Source of the DNA: Pseudomonas sp. GM18
Lineage (GTDB): Bacteria; Pseudomonadota; Gammaproteobacteria; Pseudomonadales; Pseudomonadaceae
Assembly (NCBI RefSeq): GCF_000282195.1
Contig: NZ_AKJT01000046.1
Location: 54,651-118,650, forward strand
Reading direction: 5' to 3'
DNA length: 64,000 nt
Shown here: positions 1 through 9,464 of the stretch, piece after piece
Layout of the letters: every line of letters starts with the position of its first letter
Numbering within the stretch: the first letter of the stretch is position 1
The notes under the pieces: model-generated
The model's database searches: none
What the model saw: only the letters and a program-made list of their open reading frames with translations
Told to the model about the DNA's origin: nothing
Position numbers and translations under genes: made by a program

Positions 1-562
1 GCGCCTGCAGATTTATGGTCGTGCCATGGCTCAAATTCCCCTGGCGCCGGCGAAAAAAGCCTTCAGTTCCGCCGACGAATTCGTCAATACCATGCTGCCG
101 ATGGCCAAAGAAGCCGCCGACCGTATTGGTGTCGATCCGCGTTATCTGGTGGCTCAGGCCGCCCTGGAAACCGGTTGGGGCAAATCGGTCATGCGCGCCC
201 AGGATGGCAGCAGTAGCCACAACCTGTTCGGGATCAAGGCCAGCGGTAACTGGAAGGGCGATTCGGCGCGGGCGATCACCAGCGAATTCAGAAATGGCGA
301 GATGGTCAAGGAGACGGCCGAGTTCCGTTCCTACGCCTCTTACAAGGACAGCTTCCATGACCTTGTGACGCTGCTGCAAAGCAACAATCGCTATCAAGAT
401 GTGCTGAAGTCGGCCGATAACCCAGAACAGTTTGTACGCGAGTTGCAAAAAGCCGGGTATGCAACCGACCCGGATTACGCAAGCAAGATTTCGCAGATAG
501 CCAAGCAGATGACGAGTTACCAAAACTACGCTGCAGCGGGCGCTTCCACTACGCCTTTATAG
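1..562 (+). CDS. flgJ: FlgJ, C-terminal part (peptidoglycan hydrolase domain), cut by window start
   Basis: FlgJ is the rod-capping protein whose C-terminal domain cuts peptidoglycan so that the flagellar rod can cross the periplasm. The reading frame is open back to base 2 without a stop, so the N-terminal rod-cap part lies outside the window; about 186 residues are visible. They match the glucosaminidase (muramidase-type) domain: a segment reading LVAQAALETGWGKS carries the family's catalytic Glu, followed by NLFGIKA and a YxSYxDSFHDLV segment. The ATG at base 26 is internal, not the start. flgK follows after 23 bases, the usual flgJKL order. Identity is secure; only the upstream part is missing. 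Confidence 0.95.
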   Translation, partial: RLQIYGRAMAQIPLAPAKKAFSSADEFVNTMLPMAKEAADRIGVDPRYLVAQAALETGWGKSVMRAQDGSSSHNLFGIKASGNWKGDSARAITSEFRNGEMVKETAEFRSYASYKDSFHDLVTLLQSNNRYQDVLKSADNPEQFVRELQKAGYATDPDYASKISQIAKQMTSYQNYAAAGASTTPL

Positions 563-585
563 GCACAAGGCATAAGGTTTGAATC

Positions 586-2646
586 ATGAGTTTGCTCAAC
601 ATCGGGATGTCGGGTTTATCCGCTGGCCAAAGCGCGTTGATGGTTACCGGTAACAACATTGCCAACGCCGACACCGCAGGCTACTCGCGTCAGCAAACCG
701 TGCAGGGCAGCAAGGCCTCGAATCAGTTCGGCAATGTCTACATCGGCACGGGTACGACCCTGGCTGATGTGCGTCGGGTGTACAACAGCTACCTCGATGC
801 GCAACTGCAAACCACTACCTCGCTCAACAGCGACTCGGCGGCCTACGCCGGGCAGATCAGCCCGCTCGATGCGTTGCTGTCGGACAGCGGCACCGGCCTC
901 AACGGCGCCCTGACCAAGTTCTTCGCCTCGGTACAGAACGTCAACGCCAAACCGGGCGACGATGCTTCCCGCCAACTGCTGCTCAGCGATGCGCAAGCCC
1001 TGAGCAATCGTTTCAACTCGATCTCCAGTCAGTTGACCACGCAGAACGCGAACATCAACGGCAACCTGGCGGACATGGCCGATCAGGTCAACAAACTGGC
1101 GACCACCGTGGCCCAGTTGAACCAGAAGATCTCCGAAGTTTCCAACGCCGGCGGCCAGCCCAACGACTTGCTCGACGCGCGCAACGAGACCGTACGCCAG
1201 TTGTCCACCTTCACCGGTGCGCAAGTGCTCGAGCGTGACGGTAACCTCGACATTTACCTGGGCAGCGGTCAGCCGCTGGTCATGGGCAGCACCGCCAGCA
1301 AGCTGGAAGTGGTGCCGAGCAAAGAAGACCCATCGCGTTCGGCCATTCAGCTCAATCGCGGTTCGAGCACCATCGACATCACCTCGGTAATGACCGGTGG
1401 TGAAATGGGCGGCTTGCTGCGTTATCGCAGCACCGTGCTGGACCCGGCCATGAACGAGCTGGGGCGTGTGGCGCTGGTTGTCGCCGATCAGATGAACACT
1501 GTCCAGGCCCAGGGCATCGACAAGAACGGTGACTTCGGTTCGAACCTGTTCAACAGCATCAACACTGCCGCGCAAATGGCTCAGCGCAGCGTTGCCACGG
1601 TCGGCAATAGCGCCGGCTCAGGCAACTTCGACGTGAGCATCGAGGACAGCGGCAAGCTGACCATCAACGATTACAAGGTCACCTTCACCAGCGCCACCAA
1701 CTACACCGTGCAGCGTCTGCCTGAAGGCACCGCCATGGGCGCGTTCAGCACGCTGACCACGCCACCGCCGGTGATCGATGGTTTCTCCATGACACTTTCC
1801 GGTGGCACCGCAGCCGCCGGCGACACGTTCAAGATCACCCCGACCCGCAACGCGGCGACCAACATCAAGACCGAGATGACCGACTCCAAGCGTCTGGCCA
1901 TCGCGGCACCGTTGGGCGCGGCAATTGCTGCGGGCGGCAGCGGAACATTGACGATTCCGGCCAGCGGCCAACCGACCTTGACCACGAAGTTCGATATCTA
2001 CGACACGGCGACCACCACCACGATCCAGAACGGCCTGAAGACGTCGACGCCGGTCAAAATCGTATTTGGTGCGGCCGGTGGTACGACTCAGACTTTCCAA
2101 ATGCTCGACGCCCAAGGCAACTCGCTCAGCAGCGGCACCATCGTGCCGGGCCAGAACAATACGCTGAGCCTGACCATTCCACTGGTCGACGCCACCGGTG
2201 CCGCGATCAATGATCCGGGACCGCCCATCGTGCAGCGCACTGTGTCGTTTGACATGACCGTGGCTGGTTCGCCAGCCAACGGCACCGCGATCAACGTATC
2301 GCTCAGCCAGCCGGGTTCGCTGGATAACCGTAACGGCACCACACTGGCTGCCTTGCAGACCAAGCAGACTGTGGACACCGGTTCGGCCAGCAACGGTATT
2401 TCCCTGAACGACGCCTACGGCAAGCTGGTCTCGGGCGTTGGCGCCAAGGCCGCGCAAGGCAAGCTCGACAGCGCTGCCACTGAAGCGATTCTGGCCAACG
2501 CCAAGGGCGCTCGCGATTCCTTGTCCGGTGTCGACCTCGATGAGGAAACCGGCAACCTGGTCAAGTACCAGCAGTACTACACCGCGTCTTCGCAGATCAT
2601 CAAGGCTGCGCAGGAAATCTTCAGCACACTGATCAACAGTCTTTAA
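586..2646 (+). CDS. flgK: FlgK, flagellar hook-associated protein 1
   Basis: This 686-residue protein forms the first junction ring between hook and filament and is exported by the flagellar type III system. The N-terminus MSLLNIGMSGLSAGQSALMV and the following GNNIANADTAGYSRQ are the conserved D0 helix and ANxxTxGYxR signature of rod/hook proteins. The C-terminus (SGVDLDEETGNLVKYQQYY..., ending IFSTLINSL) is the paired D0 helix. It is longer than the approximately 550-residue enterobacterial protein because of a Ser/Thr/Gly-rich central insertion at roughly residues 330-590, a variable outer domain. flgL starts 13 bases after the stop and is surely cotranscribed. Confidence 0.97.
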   Translation: MSLLNIGMSGLSAGQSALMVTGNNIANADTAGYSRQQTVQGSKASNQFGNVYIGTGTTLADVRRVYNSYLDAQLQTTTSLNSDSAAYAGQISPLDALLSDSGTGLNGALTKFFASVQNVNAKPGDDASRQLLLSDAQALSNRFNSISSQLTTQNANINGNLADMADQVNKLATTVAQLNQKISEVSNAGGQPNDLLDARNETVRQLSTFTGAQVLERDGNLDIYLGSGQPLVMGSTASKLEVVPSKEDPSRSAIQLNRGSSTIDITSVMTGGEMGGLLRYRSTVLDPAMNELGRVALVVADQMNTVQAQGIDKNGDFGSNLFNSINTAAQMAQRSVATVGNSAGSGNFDVSIEDSGKLTINDYKVTFTSATNYTVQRLPEGTAMGAFSTLTTPPPVIDGFSMTLSGGTAAAGDTFKITPTRNAATNIKTEMTDSKRLAIAAPLGAAIAAGGSGTLTIPASGQPTLTTKFDIYDTATTTTIQNGLKTSTPVKIVFGAAGGTTQTFQMLDAQGNSLSSGTIVPGQNNTLSLTIPLVDATGAAINDPGPPIVQRTVSFDMTVAGSPANGTAINVSLSQPGSLDNRNGTTLAALQTKQTVDTGSASNGISLNDAYGKLVSGVGAKAAQGKLDSAATEAILANAKGARDSLSGVDLDEETGNLVKYQQYYTASSQIIKAAQEIFSTLINSL

Positions 2647-2659
2647 GGAGTCGTAGCCC

Positions 2660-4228
2660 ATGCGCATTTCTACCGCCCAGTTTTACGAGTCCTCTGCTGC
2701 CAACTATCAGAAGAACTTTTCCAACGTGGTCAAGAGCAGTGAAGAGGCCAGCAGCCTGGTTCGCGTGAATACCGCGGCCGATGATCCGGTCGGCGCTTCG
2801 CGTCTGCTGCAATTGGGTCAGCAGGCTTCGATGCTTGATCAGTATTCGGCCAACATGACCACCATCAAAGGCACCCTCGGCCAGACCGAAGCGGTGATGA
2901 CCAGTATCGGCAACGTGCTGCAGCGTGCCAAAGAGCTGGCGCTGGGCGCTGGCAACGCTGGCTATACCGATGCCGACCGACAGGCCAACGCTTCCGAACT
3001 GGGGCAGATCGAAGAACAACTGCTCAGCCTGATGAACACCAAGGATGAAAACGGCAAGTACATTTTCTCCGGATCCAAGGGCGATGTGGTGCCGTTCTCC
3101 CGCAACACCGATGGCAGCTACACCTACAACGGTGATCAGGTCACGCTGGATCTGCCAATCGGCGATACCCAGTCGATGGCCACCAACAGCACCGGTTGGG
3201 ACGTGTTCCAGCAGGCGATCAACACTACCCGGACCCAGACCACGCTCACCGCGCCTGCGGTCGATGACGGTCGTGTGGTGCTGTCCAACGGTCAGGTCGA
3301 ATCCGATGTCACCTACAACGCCAAGTTCCGCAGCGGCGAGCCTTACACCGTGAGTTTCGTCAGCGGTACGCAGCTGCAAATTACGGACTCGTTGGGTAAT
3401 GATGTCACCGCCGAGGCCAGTCAGAACGGCGTGTTCAGTTCCACCAGTGGTGCGGCCACACAGACTGTCAGTTTCCGTGGCCTTGATCTGAACTTGAACA
3501 TCAACCTGCAAGCGGGGGATGTCCCGGGAACCGTGATCACCGGGCACAGCTTCACGCTGGCAGCCAAGCCGGACAGCTTCAACACTTCGCGCAGCCCGGG
3601 CAACCCGTCGACCGCGCTGGTCACCGGCGCCTCTGTGACCAACAGCACCAACTACCACGCCAGCTTCCCGGGCGGCGGGGCGATTCTCAAGTTCACCAGT
3701 GCCACGAACTTCGAACTCTATGCCGCGCCATTGACCGCCAACAGTAAACCGGTGTCCACCGGTACCATGGCCGGTACGACCGCGACAGCATCGGGTGTCT
3801 CGTTCACCGTGGCCGGTACGCCGGGTGCAGGCGATCAGTTCTCGGTGGCGGTCAACACGCACCAGACCCAAAACATTCTGGACACCGTCAGCCAGCTGAA
3901 AACAGCGCTGTCGACGCCAACCAATAATAATCCGATTGCCGTTCAGCAAATGAACGCTGCAGTCACTGCCGGTATCGGCAACCTGTCCAGCGGCATGGAC
4001 CAACTGGCCTCCGGTATCAGTTCTGTAGGCGGTCGCGGTGCGTCATTGGATACCCAGACTGATATCAACCAGAGTCTGGCACTCGCCAACACCCAGACCC
4101 AATCGGCCATTCGCGATTCCGATCCGGCTGAGGTAATGACCCGCCTGACTCTGCAGCAGACCATGCTGCAAGCTTCGCAACTGGCGTTCAGCAAGATCGC
4201 TCAGTTGGGGCTGTTCAACAAAGTCTGA
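2660..4228 (+). CDS. flgL: FlgL, flagellar hook-associated protein 3
   Basis: FlgL is the second hook-filament junction protein, on which the flagellin filament assembles. The 522-residue product has flagellin-like ends: MRISTAQFYESSAANYQ with a following VNTAADDPVGASRLL at the N-terminus, and DPAEVMTRLTLQQTMLQASQ...LGLFNKV at the C-terminus. These are the D0/D1 coiled-coil halves. The central part (about residues 150-400) is a Thr/Ser-rich variable domain, larger than in enteric FlgL (about 317 residues). AGGAG at 2646-2650 is the ribosome binding site. It ends the flg operon; a strong hairpin follows the stop codon. Confidence 0.96.
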   Translation: MRISTAQFYESSAANYQKNFSNVVKSSEEASSLVRVNTAADDPVGASRLLQLGQQASMLDQYSANMTTIKGTLGQTEAVMTSIGNVLQRAKELALGAGNAGYTDADRQANASELGQIEEQLLSLMNTKDENGKYIFSGSKGDVVPFSRNTDGSYTYNGDQVTLDLPIGDTQSMATNSTGWDVFQQAINTTRTQTTLTAPAVDDGRVVLSNGQVESDVTYNAKFRSGEPYTVSFVSGTQLQITDSLGNDVTAEASQNGVFSSTSGAATQTVSFRGLDLNLNINLQAGDVPGTVITGHSFTLAAKPDSFNTSRSPGNPSTALVTGASVTNSTNYHASFPGGGAILKFTSATNFELYAAPLTANSKPVSTGTMAGTTATASGVSFTVAGTPGAGDQFSVAVNTHQTQNILDTVSQLKTALSTPTNNNPIAVQQMNAAVTAGIGNLSSGMDQLASGISSVGGRGASLDTQTDINQSLALANTQTQSAIRDSDPAEVMTRLTLQQTMLQASQLAFSKIAQLGLFNKV

Positions 4229-4234
4229 GTCAGG

Positions 4235-4259
4235 GCCTTCGCGATGATCTCGCGAAGGC
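4235..4259 (+). terminator. Hairpin just after flgL
   Basis: A perfect 10-base stem (GCCTTCGCGA / TCGCGAAGGC) with a TGATC loop begins 7 bases after the flgL stop. There is no clear T-run after it, so it may be a weak intrinsic terminator or a 3'-end stabilising hairpin separating the flg operon from the glycosylation island. Confidence 0.55.
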
Positions 4260-4300
4260 TTGCGACTGCCGAGTGCAAACCGTCTTTATTCAGCGGTTCG

Positions 4301-4330
4301 GGGAGTTTCACTTCGTTGAAGTAAGCTCCC
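4301..4330 (+). promoter_or_regulatory. Stem-loop in leader of the first island glycosyltransferase
   Basis: GGGAGTTT and ACTTC pair with GAAGT and AAGCTCCC around a GTT loop with one bulged C. The hairpin ends 22 bases before the GTG start of the following gene. No promoter of recognised type was seen between flgL and this gene, so the element could act in the transcript leader. Its role is unknown. Confidence 0.35.
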
Positions 4331-4352
4331 GCCGCTCGCGAGTTCTCCCGCC

Positions 4353-7300
4353 GTGAAACCAGCACCTCTTGTCACCATCGCCATCCCCGCCTTCAACCCG
4401 CAGTTCTTCCAGACGGCACTGCAAAGCGCGCTGAATCAGACCTACGCCAATCTTGAAGTGATCATCTGCGATGACAGTAGCGGTGATGAGATCCGCGAGA
4501 TCGTCGATGCCTGTGAGGTGCCTGTCTCGATTCGCCTGCGCTATGTGCGCAATCCGCAGCGCCTGGGTTTTCAGGCCAACCTCATGGCCTGCGCGCAAGA
4601 GGCCAGCGGTGACTATCTGAAGTTGCTGTGTGACGACGACCAGCTACTTCCTGAATGCATCACTCAGCAGATCGGCGGCTTCATCGACCACAACGACGTC
4701 AACCTGGTGATCGGCCAGCGGCAGTTTTACGACAGTGATTACATCCTGCTTTCCGACCGTGTGGAAAATTGCTGTTTTTCCACCGGTGTCACCTTGTTCA
4801 AGGGTGAGGATCTGCTGGGCATTCTGGAAAGCAGTCCGGTCAATTTTCTCAGTGGCCTCAGCGGGGCGTTGTTGCGAACCCGTCATGCGCTGGAATATTT
4901 GCCGGCCCTGACTCAGATCGGCGAAGGTTTTATCGCGTGTCTGGACTTCGCCTTGTTTGCCTGCCTGCTACGGCGTGGCAATCTGGTGGTGGTAGGTCAG
5001 GTGTTGAGCCTTGAACGTTTGCATCCGGCGCGGCTGAGCGATCAGGCGCCAGTCAAGGCTGCGGTAATGACCGAGCTCGACTGGCTCAAGCAAATGCTTG
5101 CCTTGCGCAGTGGTGAGCCGGCGCCTGCGCCGGGCTGGGTACGTTATCTGGCATTGGCCGATGCGATTGAAGGGCACGCCTATGCCTGGGAAGAAACCGC
5201 GCTGGGCCGGCAACTGGGCTTCATTCAAACGATGGTGCACACCCGGGTAGGCGTCGAGTGCGAGAGCTTTGCCGACATGTACCGGGAATGGCTGTCGTGC
5301 CGTCGTTTGAAACCGGCCCAGCAACGTTTGCTCGACGCCCGATTGCAGGGTTGGAGCTGGCGTCCGCGCATCGTGCCGATTGTTCTCGACAGCGAAGGCG
5401 ATGTTCCGGCGCTGGAAGAGACGCTCAAGAGTATTCGTCAGCAAACCTATGCTTCTGAGCAAGTGGTAGTGCTGTCCCAATTGCAGCACGCGCCATGCGA
5501 CGGTGTGCGTCATGTGCGCCTGGATGATGAACCGGTTACCCAGTTCAATCGCCTGCTGGCCCAGTTGGACAATGCAGATTGGATCTATCTGGTTCGCGCG
5601 GGGGATCGCTTGAATGAACTGGCTTTGCTGTTGCTGGCAGAGCGCATGGTGGAAATGCCTGAAGTGCGCTGCCTCTACAGTGACGAGGGCGGATTGCGTG
5701 ATGACGTCTCGGTCGAGCCGGTGTTCAAGCCGGACTTCAACCTGGATCTGATGCGCAGCTATCCCTATGTCGGCCGCGTGCTGGCCCTGCAACGGCAGCG
5801 GATGATCGAGCTGGGTGGCATGCAACACGGTTTTGGCGAGCTGGGTGTGCATGATCTGGTCTGGCGACTGGTGGAGAGTAATGGGCCACACGCGATCGGG
5901 CACATCACTGAAGTTCTTGTGGAGTCCGCTTTGTGTCTCTCCCAGTGGCTCACGCAGCCGCAGATTATCGAGCAGAGCCCTCGCGTGCTGGCCGCGCATC
6001 TGCAGCGACTCGGCGCACCGCACCGGATTCGCTCCGGCAGCCAGCCGATGATCAATCGTGTGGACTACCTGCATGATGAGCCGGCCATGGTCTCGATCAT
6101 CATTGCGACCCGTGATGAACTGGGCTCCCTGGAACGTTGCGTCGAAAGTCTGTTGGAGAAAACCGCCTGCCAACGCTATGAAGTTCTCATTGTCGACAAT
6201 GGCAGTACTGCCGTTGATGCCTGCAACTGGCTGTCGGCCATGGAGCAAATGGGCAGTGACAAACTTCGGGTGTTGCGCTGTGATCATGGTGACAATCTGG
6301 CGGCAGTGCAGAACTACGCTGCCGGCCACGCCCGTGGCGACTATCTGTTGTTTCTCAGCCCCTACAGTGTCGTTGTGAGCCCCGATTGGCTCGACGAGTT
6401 GCTCAATCACGCTCAGCGTCCGGAAGTCGGCGTGGTCGGCGGTCGGCTGGTGAGTCCGCAAGGGCGTATCGAGGGCACGGCCCAGGTACTGGGGTTGCGG
6501 GGAGTTGTCGGTGTTCCCAATCGTGGTGAGCCGCTCAACACGTCCGGTTACATGCAGCGCCAGCAGACGGTACAGAATTTCAGTGCCGTGGGCATCGATT
6601 GCCTGCTCGTGCGCAAGAAGGTTTTTGATGAGCTGCATGGCCTGGACGAGCAAAATCTGGCGCAAGCACTCAATGGCGCTGACTTTTGCCTGCGCGTGAA
6701 GCAAAACGGATACCTGGTGGTGTGGACTCCCTACGCCGAATTGATGCGAGTGGTTCCATCCTCTGCCTTCAATCCCGCTCCCAGGGTGCTGCAGGCCGAG
6801 CAGAAAAGTTTTTACCAGCGATGGTTGCCGGTGATAGCCAGGGATCCGGCCTACAACCCCAATCTGAGTCTGGGCGCCAGCAACTTCAGTCTGGAGCCGG
6901 GATTCAAGGATGGCTGGGACCCGTTCTCGCGTCAGCTTTTGCCCAAGGTGCTGGGGATTCCAATCAATACCACCGCCGTGGGCCATTACCGGGTTGCCCA
7001 GCCGTTCCGTGAGTTGGAGGCGGCCGGGCGCGTGGTGGGGCACCTGAGTTATCACACGCCGACAGACATTGACCTTGAGCGGTGCTCCCCCGACGTGATC
7101 GTGTTGCAGGGGCGCTATAGCCAGAATGCGGTCGATGAGGTTGAACGAGTCAAAAACTGTTCGCACGCTTTCCGCATCTTCGAACTTGACGATTATGTGA
7201 TTGATGTCCCGAAGAAGAACGCGCACCTGCGCAAGGCTGAGGTCGGGGTCGATAAAATAGTGCGCCGTGGCGTAGGGCTGTGTGACCGGGTTGTGGTCTC

Positions 7301-7925
7301 GACCCAGCCCTTGGCCGATGCATTGCGGGATATGCATCACGATATCCGGGTCGTCCCGAATATGCTTGCGCCGCATCTCTGGACCGGGCTCACCAGTCAG
7401 CGCCGCACTTCTCGCAAACCTCGTGTGGGTTGGGGCGGCGGGACGAGTCATGATGGGGACCTGGCGATCATTGCGGACGTGGTACGCCTGCTTGCCAACG
7501 AAGTCGAATGGGTGTTCTTCGGCATGTGCCCGCCGGCGTTGCGTCCGTTTGTCCATGAGTTCCATCCCAGCATCGGCCTGGAGGCCTATCCGGCCAAACT
7601 GGCCAGCCTGAACCTCGATCTGGCCTTGGCACCTCTGGAGTTCCATATCTTCAACGACTGCAAGAGCAACCTGCGTCTGTTGGAGTACGGCGCCTGCGGT
7701 TACCCGGTGATCTGTACCGACACCGAGGCCTATCGCGGTTATCTGCCCTGCACCAAGGTCGTGAGCAACAGCACCGAGGAATGGCTCGAGGCAATCCGCA
7801 TGCACCTGTCCGACCCTGATGCGAGCTATCGCATGGGCGATGCGCTGCGCGAAGAAGTGCTGCGCGATTACATGCTCAAGGGCAACAACCTCAACTACTG
7901 GGTCGAGGGCTGGCTGCCAAACTGA
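4353..7925 (+). CDS. Large multidomain flagellin glycosyltransferase (Fgt1/FgtA-like)
   Basis: This 1190-residue cytoplasmic protein is predicted to transfer sugars to flagellin. An N-terminal GT2 domain (about residues 5-240) starts VTIAIPAFNP and has CDD and DDD acid motifs (D94-D96). A middle module (about 330-860) contains a second GT2 fold starting near residue 579 (VSIIIATRDELGSLERC), where the usual DxD position reads S669-P670-Y671. The C-terminal part (about 865-1190) resembles a GT1/GT4 glycosyltransferase (GWGGGTSHDGDL, NLRLLEYGACGYPVICTD). Size and position after flgL match Fgt1 of P. syringae, which glycosylates flagellin (family knowledge). The start is GTG with a poor ribosome binding site. 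A strong terminator follows, so it may be its own transcription unit. Confidence 0.85.
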   Translation: MKPAPLVTIAIPAFNPQFFQTALQSALNQTYANLEVIICDDSSGDEIREIVDACEVPVSIRLRYVRNPQRLGFQANLMACAQEASGDYLKLLCDDDQLLPECITQQIGGFIDHNDVNLVIGQRQFYDSDYILLSDRVENCCFSTGVTLFKGEDLLGILESSPVNFLSGLSGALLRTRHALEYLPALTQIGEGFIACLDFALFACLLRRGNLVVVGQVLSLERLHPARLSDQAPVKAAVMTELDWLKQMLALRSGEPAPAPGWVRYLALADAIEGHAYAWEETALGRQLGFIQTMVHTRVGVECESFADMYREWLSCRRLKPAQQRLLDARLQGWSWRPRIVPIVLDSEGDVPALEETLKSIRQQTYASEQVVVLSQLQHAPCDGVRHVRLDDEPVTQFNRLLAQLDNADWIYLVRAGDRLNELALLLLAERMVEMPEVRCLYSDEGGLRDDVSVEPVFKPDFNLDLMRSYPYVGRVLALQRQRMIELGGMQHGFGELGVHDLVWRLVESNGPHAIGHITEVLVESALCLSQWLTQPQIIEQSPRVLAAHLQRLGAPHRIRSGSQPMINRVDYLHDEPAMVSIIIATRDELGSLERCVESLLEKTACQRYEVLIVDNGSTAVDACNWLSAMEQMGSDKLRVLRCDHGDNLAAVQNYAAGHARGDYLLFLSPYSVVVSPDWLDELLNHAQRPEVGVVGGRLVSPQGRIEGTAQVLGLRGVVGVPNRGEPLNTSGYMQRQQTVQNFSAVGIDCLLVRKKVFDELHGLDEQNLAQALNGADFCLRVKQNGYLVVWTPYAELMRVVPSSAFNPAPRVLQAEQKSFYQRWLPVIARDPAYNPNLSLGASNFSLEPGFKDGWDPFSRQLLPKVLGIPINTTAVGHYRVAQPFRELEAAGRVVGHLSYHTPTDIDLERCSPDVIVLQGRYSQNAVDEVERVKNCSHAFRIFELDDYVIDVPKKNAHLRKAEVGVDKIVRRGVGLCDRVVVSTQPLADALRDMHHDIRVVPNMLAPHLWTGLTSQRRTSRKPRVGWGGGTSHDGDLAIIADVVRLLANEVEWVFFGMCPPALRPFVHEFHPSIGLEAYPAKLASLNLDLALAPLEFHIFNDCKSNLRLLEYGACGYPVICTDTEAYRGYLPCTKVVSNSTEEWLEAIRMHLSDPDASYRMGDALREEVLRDYMLKGNNLNYWVEGWLPN

Positions 7926-7975
7926 TCGAGCATGGATGTACCCATGCAGGCGGCCATGGGCCCGCTTTACGATTG

Positions 7976-8017
7976 GGGACGAACCCGGTCTGCATGATCC
8001 GGATTCGTCCCTTTTTT
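7976..8017 (+). terminator. Rho-independent terminator after the large glycosyltransferase
   Basis: GGGACGAACCCGG pairs with CCGGATTCGTCCC (one C-A mismatch) around a 10-base loop and is followed at once by TTTTTT. It lies 51 bases after the stop codon and separates this gene from the nucleotide-sugar operon that begins at 8197. Confidence 0.88.
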
Positions 8018-8196
8018 CTGCCTTTTATCTGGATTCATGAGCTGGCGCGTTTCCTGCAAGTCCCCCTCATATCGCCATAAAACGAGCGCTTGCGGCCGGT
8101 ACGCCAGCGCCTGACACGGCAGAGCGTTTTAGCCAGACAGCCCGCAAAAGCTTGAAATAGCTTGGCCGAGCTCTGTGAAGAACAAGAGGGGAGACG

Positions 8197-8400
8197 ATGA
8201 AGGCAGTAATTCTGGCGGGTGGCCTGGGCACGCGCATCAGCGAAGAGTCGCACCTCAAGCCCAAGCCGATGATCGAGGTCAGTGGCAAGCCAATTCTTTG
8301 GCACATCTTGAAACAGCACTCCGCCCACGGGATTCATGACAAGAACCGCCTCGAAGCGCTGTGGCAGCGCGGGGAGGCCCCATGGAAGCAATGGGCCTGA
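8197..8400 (+). pseudogene. rfbF: Remnant of glucose-1-phosphate cytidylyltransferase (internal in-frame deletion)
   Basis: RfbF makes CDP-glucose from CTP and glucose-1-phosphate and is normally about 257 residues. Here the frame codes for only 67. Residues 1-46 are the canonical N-terminus, with the nucleotide-binding [13 protein letters not shown] and then KPKPMIE and [16 protein letters not shown]. The remainder ([17 protein letters not shown]) is the usual extreme C-terminus. About 190 residues, including the catalytic core, are absent but the frame is kept. A good ribosome binding site (GAGGGGAGA) and the overlap with rfbG are intact. It should be inactive. A natural deletion, a constructed deletion or an assembly error are all possible from sequence alone. 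Confidence 0.85.
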
Positions 8401-9464
8401 GTCCAGAGTTCTGGCGCGGCAAACGGGTGCTGCTGACCGGCCATACCGGTTTCAAGGGCAGCTGGTTGACGTTGTGGCTGCAAAGCCTCGGGGCCGAGGT
8501 CAGCGGGTTTGCCCTTGATCCGTCCACCGAGCCGAGCCTGTTCGAACTGGCGCGGGTGCATGAGGGCATCAACGATCAGCGCGGTGACCTGCGTGACCTC
8601 GGTGCCTTGCTGGAACTGATCGCCGACGTGCAGCCGGAAATCGTCCTGCACCTGGCGGCCCAACCGCTGGTGCGCGAAGGCTATCGCGATCCGCTCGGCA
8701 CCTATTCCAGCAACGTCATGGGCACGCTCAATCTGCTTGAAGCGATCCGCCAGGTTGGCGGCGTGCGTGCTTGTGTGCTGGTGACTACCGACAAGGTTTA
8801 CGCCAACAAGGAATGGCTGTGGCCGTACCGCGAGGACGAAGCCCTGGGGGGACACGACCCTTACAGCAGCAGCAAGGCTTGTTGCGAATTGTTGGCGCAG
8901 TCTTACGCCGCATCGTTTTTCCCGGCCGACAAATATGCCGAGCATGGCTTGGCGTTGGCCACCGCGCGTGCCGGCAACGTGCTGGGCGGCGGTGACTTTG
9001 CGCCTGAACGCCTGATCCCCGATGTGCTCAAGGCCTGGTCGGCCGACCAGCCCGTGACCCTGCGCTACCCGCAGGCCGTGCGCCCCTGGCAGCACGCTCT
9101 TGAACCTTTGGCGGGTTACCTGCGACTCGCTGCCGGCCTTTATGAGCGAGGCCCGCAGTTTGCCGGCGCGTGGAACTTCGGCCCGAGCGAAGCGGACATG
9201 TGCAGCGTCGGTGAAGTGGTCGAGTTGCTCGCCAACCGCTGGCCGCAAGCGCGCGGATTGCGCATCGAACCGAGTGATTTGCACGAAGCCGGCCTGTTGC
9301 GTCTGGACAGCAGTCGCGCCTGTCAACTGTTGGCCTGGCAACCGCGCTGGTCGTTGCAGCAGTGCCTGACCCAGACCCTCGATTGGCACCTGGCGTGGCA
9401 GAACGGCGATGACATGCGTGAAATCACCCTGCGTCAGTTGAACCTGTATCGAGGCGCGCTGTGA
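8382..9464 (+). CDS. rfbG: CDP-glucose 4,6-dehydratase
   Basis: RfbG is an NAD-dependent short-chain dehydrogenase that turns CDP-glucose into CDP-4-keto-6-deoxyglucose, the branch point for CDP-linked 6-deoxyhexoses. The Rossmann motif [14 protein letters not shown] is diagnostic, and the catalytic Tyr/Lys lie in [13 protein letters not shown]. With start ATG 8382 it has 360 residues, the family's usual size; GGAGG at 8373-8377 supports this start, though ATG 8391 is possible. An in-frame extension to 8361 has no ribosome binding site. It overlaps the rfbF remnant by 19 bases. Its substrate supply is uncertain because rfbF here is broken. Confidence 0.93.
   Translation: MEAMGLSPEFWRGKRVLLTGHTGFKGSWLTLWLQSLGAEVSGFALDPSTEPSLFELARVHEGINDQRGDLRDLGALLELIADVQPEIVLHLAAQPLVREGYRDPLGTYSSNVMGTLNLLEAIRQVGGVRACVLVTTDKVYANKEWLWPYREDEALGGHDPYSSSKACCELLAQSYAASFFPADKYAEHGLALATARAGNVLGGGDFAPERLIPDVLKAWSADQPVTLRYPQAVRPWQHALEPLAGYLRLAAGLYERGPQFAGAWNFGPSEADMCSVGEVVELLANRWPQARGLRIEPSDLHEAGLLRLDSSRACQLLAWQPRWSLQQCLTQTLDWHLAWQNGDDMREITLRQLNLYRGAL

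Noticed and set aside
4968..7805. 945-codon open frame on the - strand opposite the large glycosyltransferase
   Set aside because: It is a shadow of a real GC-rich gene; the + strand frame has recognisable glycosyltransferase motifs and the - strand translation has none.
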